A DNA stretch of 64,000 nucleotides, from positions 34,492,247-34,556,246 of the forward strand of contig CM038719.1 in NCBI GenBank assembly GCA_021613375.1, read 5' to 3'. Every line of letters starts with the position of its first letter. The stretch's first letter is position 1. Of the stretch, positions 11,285 to 24,479 are shown piece by piece. A model generated the notes under the pieces. It had not been told where the DNA came from. It worked only from the letters and a program-made list of their open reading frames with translations, and did not search any database. Source of the DNA: Megaleporinus macrocephalus (taxonomy: Eukaryota; Chordata; Actinopteri; Characiformes; Anostomidae). A program made the position numbers and the translations under genes.

Positions 11285-13180
11285 AGGCTGGGATTGGCTC
11301 TGGTTAGCAGTTTTATATGTTTATATGGAATTATGGGATTATTTTGGAGATTAATAAACTGGGTTTGGGTCTGGTTAGCAGGACAGATTATATAGTTGTA
11401 TGGAATTATGGGATTATTTTGGAGATGAATAAACTGGGTTTGGCTCTGGTTACCAGGACAGATTATATGGTTGTATGGAATTATGGGATTATTTTGGAGA
11501 TGAATAAACTGGGTTTGGGTCTGGTTAGCAGGACAGATTATATAGTTGTATGGAATTATGGGATTATTTTGGAGATTAATAAACTGGGCTTTGGCTCTGG
11601 TTAGCAGGACAGATTATATAGTTGTATGGAATTATGGGATTATTTTGGAGATTAATAAACTGGGTTTGGGTCTGGTTAGCAGGACAGATTATATGGTTGT
11701 ATGGAATTATGGGATTATTTTGGAGATTAATAAACTGGGTTTGGGTCTGGTTAGCAGGACAGATTATATGGTTGTATGGAATTATGGGATTATTTTGGAG
11801 ATTAATAAACTGGGTTTGGGTCTGGTTAGCAGGACAGATTATATGGTTGTATGGAATTATGGCATTATTTTGGAGATGAATAAACTGGGTTTGGGTCTGG
11901 TTAGCAGGACAGATTATATGGTTGTATGGAATTATGGGATTATTTTGGAGATGAATAAACTGGGTTTGGGTCTGGTTAGCAGATCAGATTATATGGTTGT
12001 ATGGAATTATGGGATTATTTTGGAGATGAATAAACTGGGTTTGGGTCTGGTTAGCTGGACATTTTATATGGTTGTATGGAATTATGGGATTATTTTGGAG
12101 ATGAATAAACTGGGTTTGGGTCTGGTTAGCAGGACAGATTATATAGTTGTATAGAATTATGGGATTATTTTGGAGATTAATAAACTGGGTTTGGGTCTGA
12201 TTAGCAGGACAGATTATATGGTTTATGGAATTATGGGATTATTTTGGAGATTAATAAACTGGGTTTTGGCTCTGGTTAGCAGGACAGTTTATATAGAGTT
12301 ATGGGATTATTTTGGAGATTAATAAACTGGGTTTTGGCTCTGGTTAGCAGGACAGTTTATATGGAATTATGGGATTATTTTGGAGATTAATAAACTGGTT
12401 TTGGGTCGGGTTAGCAGGACAGATTATAAAGTTGTATGGAATAATGGGATTATTTTGGAGATTAATAAACTGGGTTTGGGTCTGGTTAGCAGGACAGATT
12501 ATATAGTTGTATGGAATTATGGGATTATTTTGGAGATTAATAAACTGGGTTTTGGCTCTGGTTAGCAGGACAGTTTATATAGAGTTATGGGATTATTTTG
12601 GAGATTAATAAACTGGGTTTTGGCTCTGGTTAGCAGGACAGTTTATATGGAATTATGGGATTATTTTGGAGATTAATAAACTGGTTTTGGGTCGGGTTAG
12701 CAGGACAGATTATATGTTTATATGGAATTATGGGATTATTTTGGAGATTAATAAACTGGGTTTGGGTCTGATTAGCAGGACAAATTATATGGTTGTATGG
12801 AATAATGGGATTATTTTGGAGATTAATAAACTGGGTTTGGGTCTGATTAGCAGGACAGATTATATGGTTGTATGGAATAATGGGATTATTTTGGAGATTA
12901 ATAAACTGGGTTTGGGTCTGATTAGCAGGACAAATTATATGGTTGTATGGAATAATGGGATTATTTTGGAGATTGATAAACTGGGTTTGGGTCTGATTAG
13001 CAGGACAGATTATATGGTTGTATGGAATAATGGGATTATTTTGGAGATTAATAAACTGGGTTTGGCTCTGGTTGGCAAAACAGTTTATATAGAGTTATAG
13101 GATTATTTTGGAGTTGAATGAACTGGGTTTGCCTTTGGTTAGCAGGACAAGTTATATAGAATTTTGAGATTATTTTGGTT
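11285..13180 (+). repeat. 75-bp minisatellite
   Basis: About 25 units. The anchor ATTTTGGAGA occurs at 11341, 11416 and 11491, giving a 75-bp period; some later units (12280-12680) are shortened by internal deletion. Each unit carries GGGATTATTTTGGAGAT-AATAAACTGGGTTTGGGTCTGGTTAGCAGGACAG split by variable bases. Because 75 is divisible by three, one forward frame stays open across 8 units (11546-12154), giving a repetitive 25-residue pattern of no biological meaning that I can support. The flanks (11200-11285 and 13080-13180) are diverged units. Confidence 0.95.
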
Positions 13181-13939
13181 CATTATTTACTCATTAAATA
13201 AACATATAACATGATTACTAGCTATAAACTTGGCTGGCTGTAAAATGTGTTCTAGAACTATGAGATTAAGTAATATATATATAAAGTAATGGGATTCTTT
13301 TAAAGACTAATGAAACTGGGTTCAGGGCTGCTCTACAAAGACCTACAGATCAAAACTTCTGGAGAAAGCTGCGCAGTAAGATAATGATCTGTATTCGTAT
13401 CTGTTTAGAATGTATTATATGTTCCTTCTGAATAATGTATTCATCCCCAGTGTGTATGTGTGCAGTGACTCAGCTATCAGCCTGAAGGCCTCTGAGTGCC
13501 TGTGTGGTTCTGAGAAAGAGCGCACAGTGTTCTGGGCTGCAGGCTGTAGTCCACACTTACCAGCCCACTCATTGTATCAGTTGCTGCATTTTTCTGGCAG
13601 TGATGTGTTCATTCAGCTGCTGATGCAGCGTGAAAGAGAACCATCCATTCACTCCTTCCCTTCATTTGTCTGTGTGTTATGCTTTTAAAGTCTGAGTCAG
13701 ACTGAGTGCACCTGCAAACACACACACTTGCACAAGTACTCAAAGTAAAGTAGGTAATGTAATGTAGCTAAAAATTAATGTTATGTTGCTTAAATTCTAA
13801 ATTTATGGGCTTTTTTTATAAAAAAAAAACAACAACCACCAAGGCATGAAATATAGGGGGTCTTATTAACCTTTTGGACGCCCTAAAAGTCACAAAACCT
13901 ATATTGTGGCACCTAAAAAAATGAACCTACTATGACTAT
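13181..13939. other. Intergenic, no gene seen
   Basis: A 92-codon forward frame at 13410-13688 is Cys-rich but matches nothing I know. A GTGTGTATGTGTGCAG-type run and short CA runs occur near 13450 and 13715. Confidence 0.45.
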
Positions 13940-15350
13940 GATATGCTATCATATGTTTAGGTGCCTTACCCATAACTACATAGTGCTGCAGCACTGGTTT
14001 GCCTCAGGGTAGTGCTGTAGCAAATTGATTTACCCCAGTTGGTCTCTAGGGAGGTAGGGACCTCCTAATTAACCTATTGGACCCTCTGAATGTCATAAAA
14101 TCAAAATTCTCGCCCCTGAAAATAAATGTACAATGATGTTATGCCATTGTTGTTTAGGTGCCTTGCCTATAACTACCTAAAACAGCAGCACTGGTCTGCC
14201 TCAGGGTGGAGCTGTAGCAAACAGGGTTCACCAAGTTAGTCCTTGGGGACTTTAGACTTACAGTCCTTGGGGACTTTAGACTTACTTTAAACTTACTATG
14301 ATGTTGTGGTGCCATTGTTTAGGTGCCTGACCTATAACTACCTAAAACAGCAGCACTGGTCTGCCTCAGGGTGGAGCTGTAGCAAACAGGGTTCACCAAG
14401 TCCTTGGGGGGCCAGGGACCTCCTAACTAACCTTTTAGACCCCTGAAAGTTACAAAATCAATATGCTGCTACCTGAAAATTAACTTACTACGATGTTATG
14501 GTGCCATTGTTTAGGTGCCTGACCTATAACTACCTAGAGCTGCAGCACTGGTCTGCCTCGGGGTGACCCAGTAGAAAACTGGTCCACCCGGTTTAACCTC
14601 TTGGACCCCCTAAAAGTTGCTAGGACCCCATAAAAGTCACAAAAGCACAATTCTGGCCCCTGAAAATAAACATACTATGATACAATGCTGTCATTGTTTA
14701 GATGCCTTACCTATAACTGCCTAGAGCGGCAGCACTGGTCTGCCTCAGGGTGGCGCAGTAGCAAAGTGGTTCACCCAGTTGGTTCTTGGGGGGCAGGGAT
14801 CTTCTATTTAACCTCTTGGACCCCATAAATGTCACAATATTAAAATTCTGGCCCCTGAAAATAAACATACTATGATGATATGCTGTCATTGTTTAGGTGC
14901 CTTACTCATAACTAACAAGAGCTGCAGCGTTGGTCTGCCTTAGGATGGCGGTGTAGCAAATTGATTCACCCATTTGGTTCTTAGGGGGCAGGAACCTTGT
15001 ATTTAACCTCTTAGACCCCCTAAATGTCACAATATTAAAATTCTGGTCTCTGAAAATGATTTTGCTGGGATGTTGTGCTGTCATTGTTTAGGTGCCTTAC
15101 TCATAATTAACTACAGTTGCTAGCACTGGTCTACCTCATGGTGGCGCTGTGTTTAAACTGGTTCACACAGTTGGTCCTTGGGGGACAGAGACCTCCTAAT
15201 TAACCTCTTGGACTCCCTGAAAGTCACAAAATCAAAATTCTGTTATCTAAAAATAAATGTACTTTGACGTTACGCTGTCATTGTTTAAGTGGCTTACCCA
15301 TAGCTAACTAGCGCTGCAGCACTGGTTTGCCTCAGGGTGGCGCTGTAGCT
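13940..15350. repeat. Tandem repeat of ~195 bp, about 7-8 units
   Basis: The anchor TGTTTAG or TGTTTAA occurs at 13954, 14151, 14317, 14508, 14695, 14890, 15085 and 15282, giving spacings of 166-197 bp. Each unit also has GCAGCACTGGT-TGCCTCAGG, CCTTGGGG and AAAATAA blocks. Units are about 75-85% alike by eye, older than the nearby 75-bp array. Two 60-codon minus-strand frames (14707-14889, 14902-15084) are the same frame of adjacent units and are not genes. Confidence 0.92.
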
Positions 15351-15556
15351 GTAACAAGACTTGGGATACCTCAGTTAACGTATGTAACTAGAAAAGAGCA
15401 TTTCCAGAAGAAGAGCTATTCAACCAAACATATTGTTCCTAATAAGCTACTGCTATGGTGAGTGAGCAGCCAGCCAACTCTGTAGCAAAGTAGCAAGCCA
15501 ATGTGGGACCCCCTGAAGACGTGAGACACCCGGGTGGTATTTTATATATTGCTAAC

Positions 15557-16486
15557 TAGAGATGGAAGGATTGATCAGCTATGTATCGGTATCAGCTGAT
15601 TTGTAATCAAAATATGTGATCGGTGATCAGCCGATATTTCTCCAATCTAGCCGATCCCAAGAGCTGATCGATGACAGTAAACAAATGAGCCTAATTTCTG
15701 TATTTCCAGCTAGCGTTTCATCCAGGAAGAGGAGAAACCCCTCCGGTCAGCTCCCTGCACTTCCTATCTGAACCACTAGGTGGAAATACATACCATTTCA
15801 TTTTTCACAGACTGACTAAAGCAGCGGCATCGCGAGAAAAGCATATGCTAACAGAAAGCATGTCGTCTGTCTGGCAATGTTTACCGTATGTGACAGACTC
15901 ATCCAGGACATTTTTAAAATTAGTAAAATCAGAGTGTCTTGTTGAGGAACCAAGACAAAGACATTTAACTCTAACAATCTGATACGACACTGCACGCAGC
16001 TGAATACAGTGAGTATCAGCAAACAGCAGAGCTAGCACACACAGCTAACACAAAACAAACAACCCAGAACACCATACAGACCAGATCTGACCGGTACAAA
16101 CAGAACAGCAGCAACAATTCAAGATCTAAATTTAATGATTACAGATTTAGTTTTAAATAACATCATCTGCGTTTAATGACTGCAGTTTTTACTGCATTTA
16201 TTTAATTAGCTTTTTAGTTTTAAATTAAGGGTGTAAATGTAATGATAGCTGTATTGGGGATATTTGTTTGATTTACTTTGTTTATTTACTGATAATTTAG
16301 TTAAAGATATGATGCTTATTCACATGAGCTCGTTAAAAATGGTAATAAACTAGTTTCAACCATGTTTCATGACTTGCTTGCGTTAATAATAACATGTAGC
16401 CCTGCTGTGTCGCATACTCCACCCTCTATCGGTGGGGTGATCGGTGATCGGAATCGGCCTCAAAAACGCTGATCGGTCCATCTCTA
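15557..16486. mobile_element. Non-autonomous hAT-like transposon with 8-bp target duplication
   Basis: The left terminus TAGAGATGGAAGGATTGATC and the right terminus GATCGGTCCATCTCTA are imperfect inverted repeats. Outside them lie TTGCTAAC (15549-15556) and CTGCTAAC (16487-16494), an 8-bp duplication with one mismatch, the length expected for hAT insertions. Subterminal regions are rich in GATCGGTGATC / CAGCCGAT motifs on both sides, as is usual for hAT transposase-binding sites. The ~930-bp body encodes no transposase; a minus-strand frame at 15805-16038 shows no hAT dimerisation or RNase-H motif. Autonomous partner not in this window. Confidence 0.75.
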
Positions 16487-17826
16487 CTGCTAACAAATAC
16501 ATCCACTCATTTAATCAACAGTTTACAGTTTAGTCCGCCCACTCACTCCAAGCTTAACATTCGGAGCCACACGCGATACAGGGTAGCCAATCAGAACAGG
16601 GCTCATTTACATATTTCCATCATAGCAAAAAGGGCTTGCTGAGGTTGGAAAAATGGACATGCAAATATAAATTTTGGGCACAGGAGGACGAAAAAGGTAG
16701 GACATACTCAACAGCAGGCCGAGACCGGAGGCATACACAAAACCTGCTTAAAGCGAGACATGTAGGTGTGTTTGTGCCGGGAAATACAGATGAGAGAGAG
16801 AGAGAGAGATAGAGAGAGAGAGCGTGGATTCTCCATTAGACACACTCCACGGAGCAGCCGCACAAACATGCAAAAAAAAAAAAACACACACACACAGGAG
16901 GAGGAAAGGGATGAAGAAGAGAGACGGAGAAACGGAGAGAAAGAACAAGTGAAAGAGAAGGGCTTAAACGAGCATTAATCTCCTCATAAGTGGGGGAATG
17001 AATCCGTCCGTGGCTGTTAATGCCGTGTGCGGGATGACATACCACATTCAGAGCAAATTGCACGGTGTCACGGCAGCTTTTAACACAGTGGCCCTCGCGC
17101 CCAATCCACATCTCAGCAGCTACAAACGGAGGAAAGCCCTCGGCTGTTTAGAGAAGACTAGTAGCTGCTAATATTAATTCAAAAAGATGATTAGTCATTA
17201 TCAACACTGGTTAAGGCATGCGTTTAAATGAGTCCATGCGTTTAAATGTTGTTTACTTATTACAAACTCTGTATTCTGGCATATTTTAATGTATGGTTTT
17301 TATTATGTATATTATTATCTATAATGTATATATGATTTACAGCAGGGGTGTTTATTTAGAGTTCAGTAAGGTCCACCTAGAGGAGAGTTCTTAAGGCCAA
17401 GGTCGGGACCGTCCTCATTTCTAACGTGTGTTATGATTCAGTGGTGTATCCTGTTTACTGAAGTAGTCTAGTATCAGCATCTTATACCATCAGCTACTGA
17501 AACACCAACACATCACACATACCATTCAGTATATTTCAGTATATTTACTGTTTAAATACTGAACTAAATCGATTTTTCTTTTTTAGAGCACGCCGTCTGA
17601 CTCGCTTTATTCTCCGACTGCTGCTTCTCGTCTGTGTGCACGCCGCACTCCCCAATACACACAGATCTGATTGGCTGAGGAGCATTTGAGGAGCATTGCA
17701 TGCGATTGGTCTGTGAGCTTACTGCGCCTCAAAGCCCGTATACCACAGAGACAAGAAAAGCTCCGCCTTAAACATTAAATCCTTCTCAATAGTTTATTAG
17801 TTTGGAGTTTGGGTCCGCATTAGACA

Positions 17827-17828
<2 letters not shown>
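16487..17828. other. Intergenic; possible conserved noncoding segment at 16960-17110
   Basis: Contains a (GA)n run at 16791-16822 and an A-rich/CA run near 16870. Positions 16960-17110 are non-repetitive, balanced in composition and contain TTAATCTCC, GCTGTTAATGCC and AGCAAATTG, compatible with a regulatory element. No gene is visible. Confidence 0.35.
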
Positions 17829-17895
<67 letters not shown>

Positions 17896-17978
17896 TAGAT
17901 AGATAGATAGATAGATAGACAGACACAGACAGAAAAACAGATAGATAGCTTGATAAAGATATACATAGATAACCATAC

Positions 17979-18035
<57 letters not shown>
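17829..18035. repeat. Compound (TA)n-(GATA)n microsatellite
   Basis: A (TA)n run (17829-17892) passes directly into GATA tetranucleotides (17892-17930), an imperfect bridge (17931-17975), then a second GATA run (17976-18035). Confidence 0.95.
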
Positions 18036-18037
<2 letters not shown>

Positions 18038-19516
18038 GGAACAGGAAAGAGAGCAAACGCTGAAGTTTATCAGAGAACACATCATAAATAGTTTACACTT
18101 TTTTCACCTCCGCCCCACCATCATCTCCTCTTTTCTCTGCTATGAAATATTGAAGAGTTCTGACAGTGTCTGGGAGCGATGGTGAAAAGCTGTTACTCTG
18201 AGTCCGTTCTGCCCAAAACACCTGGCCTTACCTGACTGGCCTGTCTGCCTCTCACGGCTCTGCACCACATGAGGATGAATGTAGCAGATGGGCCGTCCTG
18301 ATTCAGCCTTCTGAGCATTTAGCGCCGGTGTTAGAAAAGTCTTTTAACACTGAGATAAAACAAAATAAATACATAAGAATTAAGGCTCCCCACAAGGGGG
18401 AGCTCTCAGCAGTACACGAGTAGAGCTTTTCTAAATGTGAGGAAAACAAACAAACAGAGGTTTATTACCTAAAGATGGCTAGTAACTCTTTTAGTGTTGA
18501 TGGTTTTAATTTTTAATCGTATGTGGTTCAGAATTTTCCCAGTTAATTAAAGGAAATACATGAACTACTAGATACGCCTAAGACAGGAAAGGCCTGAGGC
18601 ACTGCAGGAGGCGCCTCAGCCTCCAAATCCAGAGTCTTTCCAATCTGTTCAAAAGGACTTGAAGATTTATTTCTTTCAGCAGTCAGACTATAGAATTTAA
18701 AACTGTTGCTGGCTTTCCACATGACACTACAGCCAAAGCTCTTTGTTAACCTTATTTGTTGACCAGCATCTATTTGTTCTCCAGTACTCTGAACTGGACT
18801 ACAAGTACCAATAACTGGATCTCAAAGAATGCATACCTGCCAACGAGCCAAAGGAAAATGGGCGAAAGGAACAGTTGCAGATTGCGTAGATGCTGGAGCA
18901 CTGTTTCTACAGCAGGCCTGAACGCCGGTAGAGACTCGAATTTGGTGGTGCTGAAGCACTGATTGGAAGAATGAAGAACGACGCTAATTGAAATAAAATT
19001 CCAGGTAGGATGGTATACAGGTAGGATTGCCATTCCTTAAAAAAATACTACCAGCATTAAAACTACAAGGCTGAAGTTCAGCTGCATTCTGGCTTCTAAG
19101 ACAATAGAATTTCATTTGAGGTGGAACAGGATTGGGTGAAACATCACAATGGGTTTAATTTTTTTTAATAATTACCATTTTATGTTGGGAGTAGTTTGAG
19201 GACCCAAGTTTTGACAAATTGAGGACCGAGTTTCTTATTTAGCACAAAAAAAGCACAAGAAAAAGCAAAGCAGGGTGAAACCTCACTGTCAACAAGAGAA
19301 AAAATGAAGAAGAGAAAGAAACTCTGGACAGGCATTAAGGGAGTGGCAGAAAACCCCAACAGCCAAAGTAGTTGTGCAGGAAAGCGAGGGATGAGTAGGT
19401 GAGGAGCTAGAGGTAAGGATTTTCTGCAAAGTAGCTATAAAAAGAACACATTTACAGGCAGCAGTGTTAAAATGCGACAGCTGGGCCTTTAATTTAGGGC
19501 ATAAATGTAAAAACAT

Positions 19517-19520
<4 letters not shown>
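18036..19520. other. Intergenic, no gene seen
   Basis: Mostly single-copy-looking sequence. A small hairpin, GGCTCCCC-ACAAG-GGGGAGCTC, occurs near 18385-18405. Confidence 0.5.

Positions 19521-19558
<38 letters not shown>
19521..19558. repeat. (TA)n microsatellite
   Basis: TA run of about 38 bases. Confidence 0.95.
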
Positions 19559-19560
<2 letters not shown>

Positions 19561-19672
19561 AATGAAAAACTAGTATCTCCAAAATGGCAACCATTCATGA
19601 TGAATTGTTTACACAATTTAATCGGCAGCTGCTGCATTTAAATGAAGTTGAAAAAAAGAAATCCAAAAAATT

Positions 19673-19676
<4 letters not shown>

Positions 19677-19746
<70 letters not shown>
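19677..19746. repeat. (TA)n microsatellite
   Basis: TA run of about 70 bases. Confidence 0.95.
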
Positions 19747-19749
<3 letters not shown>

Positions 19750-20491
19750 CCTCCCTCTGATATAATGATGACAGCACAACTGTTCTTAACTGCACTGATT
19801 AGGGTTTATTCCTAAACGTGAGAACTGTAATATAAAATCACAAAATAAATAAACAACAATGTACAATTTTACAACATGTCTTAATTAAACTCCAATATAA
19901 AATATCGTTTAACCATAGACTATAATATAATTTGAACCTTCTTGTCTTGTAAAACTATAAGTGTTATTTATTCACTATGAATTAGCTCTTAGTGTCTTTG
20001 TTCAATGTTGACCTTTTAACTTTATTTAAACCCCATGAATTTAACTATTAGTTCACACACATCAGTAACTTGCATATACATTTCCATTTATACTAGAAAC
20101 TGTTTTAAATTAAGCTTTCCATGTACTTAAAGCCACATGCGTATTAGCAGTAGCAGCGGCAATACAATCATTTCAATGTCACTTAAAATAATAACATGCA
20201 AAAGCAGAAAACAAACCTCATTGGCTGCATTAAATAACACAGGGAGGGTATGGCTTCCTTTGAAGCGTTCCTTGACAGGTGAAAATTATTATTATTATTA
20301 TATGAAATATTTTTAACTGTAGAAAAAACGTGTCAAACACTCTACTACTTGTATTTTCCGTGCATATAACGGATCCCCCTGGAAACCCTTAAAGATATAT
20401 AGATCCGCCTCAGGTTTTAATGTCTTTGCAGAATAGGAACCAAAACAAAAGGTGAGTTATGCTAAAATATAAACTGCCCATGTAGGCAGTT

Positions 20492-20531
20492 ACAATATAT
20501 ATATATTGTCCCCTGTATATATATTGGTCCC

Positions 20532-20589
<58 letters not shown>

Positions 20590-20600
20590 GGGACCAAAAA
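20492..20600. repeat. Large palindrome around a (TA)n run
   Basis: TTGGTCCCCTGTATA (20524-20538) is mirrored by TATACACAGGGGACCAA (20581-20597) across a TA run, so the whole block can fold into one long hairpin. A partial extra left arm, TTGTCCCCTGTATAT (20506-20520), lies just before it. Confidence 0.85.
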
Positions 20601-22035
20601 CAGCCTTGGGGAGCTCCCTGTAACAGATTTTTGCTTACCAATAGTTAGAAACTGAGATTTGTCTAGAACTTACACAAAACCTAGGTTGATTTTGGCACCT
20701 TTTGTTGGAAAGCACAACACTATTGGTTGATTCCACTCTCAATCAGCAGGTAGGCCTTCTCCTCAGTTCCTGAAGTCCTAACCAATAGGAGAGCATGCTT
20801 AGTCATATCTATGTAGATACCACAGATGTCAGCTGGCCACTTTGAGAATGTAACCCTTTCGTTTCCATACAAAACTTAACAAGCTACATGGGCAGTAGTG
20901 CAGTACCTGCAGAGTTCAAAAACAAGCAAGAGTTTATTAAATAAAAATGAAGTAAAACATTATATGCATGTATTTTTAAGAAGGCCCTGAGGGGTCCCCT
21001 CTGGTGGGTGAAGCCTAGTTAGAAAATGGAAGCGGCTTGTAGACGTTTTTCATCTTCTTTTTTTTCACGCTCACGTACTGTCAGCTGTGTTGCGCCATCC
21101 CCTGCCCCGGTTAAGAGTGGGTTTTTCTTTCATCCTCCCGTTCTGCTCATCCTCTTCTGAGGCTCTTGGGAGTGACAGCTGAAAGTCCACATCCGCCCCA
21201 CAACCTCAGGCTGTGTACAATTAATCACGGCCAGTGTATTCATAACCGTTCTGCTCAATAATAACTCCTCCTGCTTCGGTCTCGCACGTACAGAGCCTCG
21301 TTTAATTGGTTTATAATTCCACTGCCTTTGAAGGAGCCTGACACCTTTCTGGCCTGTGTGTGCGGCTGTAAGGAGGAAGCGTGCATTTGTTCTGCTGTCT
21401 GCTGCGTTGTCTAACCCTATTGTCATTACAATAGTGTTACACAGTACATCTCATTCGTCATCCACACTGTTTGCCCTGTGGTTAGCGCTTTTGTTCTAGC
21501 TTGTTGCTGACTCAGCGCATCAGCACCGCTAGCCATCGTGAAATTTGATTCCTGTTCGTAGCCATAGAGTAGCTGTGTGCGCGAGGCAGGTTCACCCCAG
21601 GGTCTTGTGAGATCCACAATATCATTTGCAGGCGGGATTCATTCTGAGGCACCATAGCAGCCTACAGGCTACGGGCCTGTGCCGGTGGGTACTATGGTTT
21701 GCTGGGTGCAGGCAGATGCTATATGTGGATGCATTCTGGTGGGCTGCGACTGTGCCGCAGAGGAATATAAAGCATGTTAGTAATTAGCACACTATGCACA
21801 GCTAAATGACAACCGCTAACTAACACACTGCATGTTTTCTTATGTTCACAGTTTGGCTTTAAAACCATTTAGGCCAGTGCAAAAAAGAGCACTGCTGTTT
21901 AATCTGCTCGTAATAATGCTAATAATATTCGAAATGCTGTTATACCATGTATATACGCATTCCTGTCCAGCACCACCTCAGTCTCTTTCCCCGGAATACG
22001 GAGAGTAGCCTAGAACACACCTGTCCCTTGTTCCT
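20601..22035. other. Intergenic; possible conserved noncoding segment at 20930-21430
   Basis: Positions 20930-21430 are free of simple repeats and hold TTAATCACGG, CAATAATAACTCC and TTTAATTGGTTTATAATTCC, compatible with a regulatory element. 21620-21760 has an internal partial duplication of TATGGTTTGCTGGGTGCAGG-like sequence. No gene is visible. Confidence 0.35.
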
Positions 22036-22791
22036 CCCTTACAGAAAATAAGTATACTTAAAGTTCATTTTATTAAGTATACTTTATGCAGTTACTATAC
22101 TAATGTCATTGTACTGGTAGTACACTTGTGTATGTACTATTTTAATACTTCTTGGAACTAAATTGGCCCACTTTCTAGTTTTTAAAAGTATACTTTTAAG
22201 TACACTACTCACTGTAAGAGTAATAAACCAAGTAAACAACTAGTTTACATCTTTTGTACTGCAACTACACTAAAAGTAAACTTGAGGGTTTACTGTTAGT
22301 TTACTAGCTTGTACGTTTTCTATAAGTAAACTCAACATAATACTTTACTGTTACTTTATATTATTGTTGTACTTTAAAGTATATGACTAGGTTTAAGGGC
22401 TTTTTTTCTACTTAAAATAGAACTTTAACAACGCTTACTTACTCACCAGTGGACACACGTAAAATAAACAAGACACACTCAGATTAAGAAACATATTTGT
22501 ATCTTTATAAATCTTTTTAAATCAAATTTTAAATAAATATTGTACTGGATGTGTTTTTGTGCAGAGCAGGAATACTTACTTCTACTACCTCAATCAAAAG
22601 ATTAAATACAAATATAGGCCAAATATACTTAGACTGTTCTATACATGTCAGTATAACCCAAGCATACTTAAGTATAACTGTGTTTAGTATATCACTGAGA
22701 AGTACATAAAAAGTAAACTGAAAGTATACTCACTTCCTTTTAGTTTAAAAGAAGTAACTAATGGTACACTTGAATAAACTTTTTGTAAGGG
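22036..22791. mobile_element. ~755-bp repeat element, copy 1 (GTATACTT-rich)
   Basis: Starts CCCTTACAGAAAATAAGTA and ends CTTTTTGTAAGGG, so the tips are CCCTTACA inverted repeats. It is the reverse complement of 29699-30453, with only scattered substitutions and small indels across its full length. The interior is dense in AAGTATACTT-like palindromes and AGTAAAC/GTTTACT motifs and encodes nothing. It fits a non-autonomous DNA transposon; the superfamily cannot be set because no target duplication is evident. Confidence 0.8.
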
Positions 22792-24429
22792 CTGCCACAT
22801 GATCACAATCACCCTCTGCCTGAAAATGCCCCCCTCACCCATAACCTCAGTGCGTGGTGTTGTTTATGCCTGCGTGTGTGCTAAACCAAGCCTCCTTGTC
22901 TCTCTGGTTTTCAGACCAGTCTCTGTTAGCTAGCGCTTGCTAAGCTAATTCCCAGCCAAGCCAAGTCTGCACCCTGCCTAGTTTGACCAAGCCAAGTTCA
23001 TTCAAGTCAAGCCAACGTCATTGAAACATTGAGCCTATGTCTAAGCCTCGTCAGACCAAGATAGATAGATAGGACCAATCAAGGATCAAGTTTAATCTAT
23101 CTCAGTTCTTCCAAGCCAAGACCCATAGCAGCTAAGCTAAACCCAGCCACTACTAACCTGTGCACTTCTCTACAGGTTTCACCAGTGCTCATCAGCCCTA
23201 CTCCACCAGACGGCCCACGCTGGCCCACGCTGGCCCTGGCTAGGCTATTCTGTGTGTCTCTACACTTGTGCATGCTAACTTTGTCCTATATTAGGGTTTT
23301 ACATGATTTGTGCTCTTATAGGACATTGCAATCTGGTAATACCTAAGGGATTTCGCTCTAACCACTGTTCTAACAGGAAACCAATGCCTGGATTTCTCTG
23401 TCTCAGCCTGGGTAACGACCCACTTCCAGACCCACAGACCTGCTCAGCCTGCTTCCCTGGCTCCCTGGTTATCCCGCCCAGCCCTGTACTCTGATTACCA
23501 CATTTCTCTGTCATACTCAATAAAACAGCCTGCTTATGGATCTAACCTTATTCTCTGAGTCCAAAGAAAATAGAAGTGGACCAAGGACTAAGCTCTGGGG
23601 AACTCCAAACCTGAGACCGTACTAATATGCCCCATTCTGGTTGATGGAGGATGGAGGAGAACTGGCTTTGTTGGGAGCTTCTGTGACTTGAGGGTGGTTT
23701 TTGTATTAAAATATCATGCAAGTGTGCACTGATGTGTGATTGTGTATGACAGTGCTGAAGCTAGCGCTGTGACAATAAATGCTCCATCGCAATACCACAA
23801 TCATGTGATTCCCACATCAGGGTGGAGCTGATTACTGTCATCACCAGAGTGTGTTGTCATTTTTCTGCTGGTAAACTTTGATTCGCCATTTTCATTCGTT
23901 AATCACGTCTGGCATCAGTTTAGCATCTGCTTTACTAACAGCACTCTATTAGTGAAGCGAAGAGCACTAGACTGTAACGTTAGCTGAGATCTGTTCATCT
24001 AGACCTTTAAGCTCTACTGTGCCTTCCTGCTCTCAGTGAGGCTCAAATTGAGCAAAGTGGTGACAAAATGCTCAGTAAACTAAGCGAGTCACCAGGCGGT
24101 GGTATGTTATTGGTCCAGACTTGAGAATTAAAACCGTGCTCTGGTTAAACTAATCATTATGACTTAAAGACCCGAAAGTCCTGCAACAGCTGTAGCTGTT
24201 TCATTAAATTGAACTATCACTGCGAGACTCTGTTTGGCTTTGGGTCCTGTTGTGCTGTTTGCTGTGCAGGAAAAGTAAGGATTACACAAAGAGCAGGAAA
24301 CAATGGTTTTGAATGTTTGGATGCTGCTGGACGGGGGTGCACCATTAGTGTGAGGGTGCGAGTGGCCTTGCTTATGCAAGTTTTCTCAAAATGCTGAGGT
24401 ACAAATTCTTTGTTACCTTACTTAAGTAG
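22792..24429. other. Intergenic, repeat-like low-complexity stretches
   Basis: 22910-23170 is built from AGCCAAGCCAAG-like words (CCAAGCC recurs many times). 23380-23540 ends with TCAATAAAACAGCCTG, which contains an AATAAA signal and could be the 3' end of a retroelement or LTR, but no other retroelement feature is seen. Confidence 0.35.
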
Positions 24430-24479
24430 AAATGTTGGTTATTCAAACTTTACTGGAGTAATTATTTTTCAGCTGACTT

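Noticed and set aside
11546..12154. 202-codon forward open frame
   Set aside because: It is the 75-bp minisatellite read in one frame; repeat period divisible by three, no unique domain.
22910..23540. Possible LTR or retroelement 3' end with AATAAA
   Set aside because: No TG...CA ends, primer-binding site, target duplication or coding remnant could be shown.
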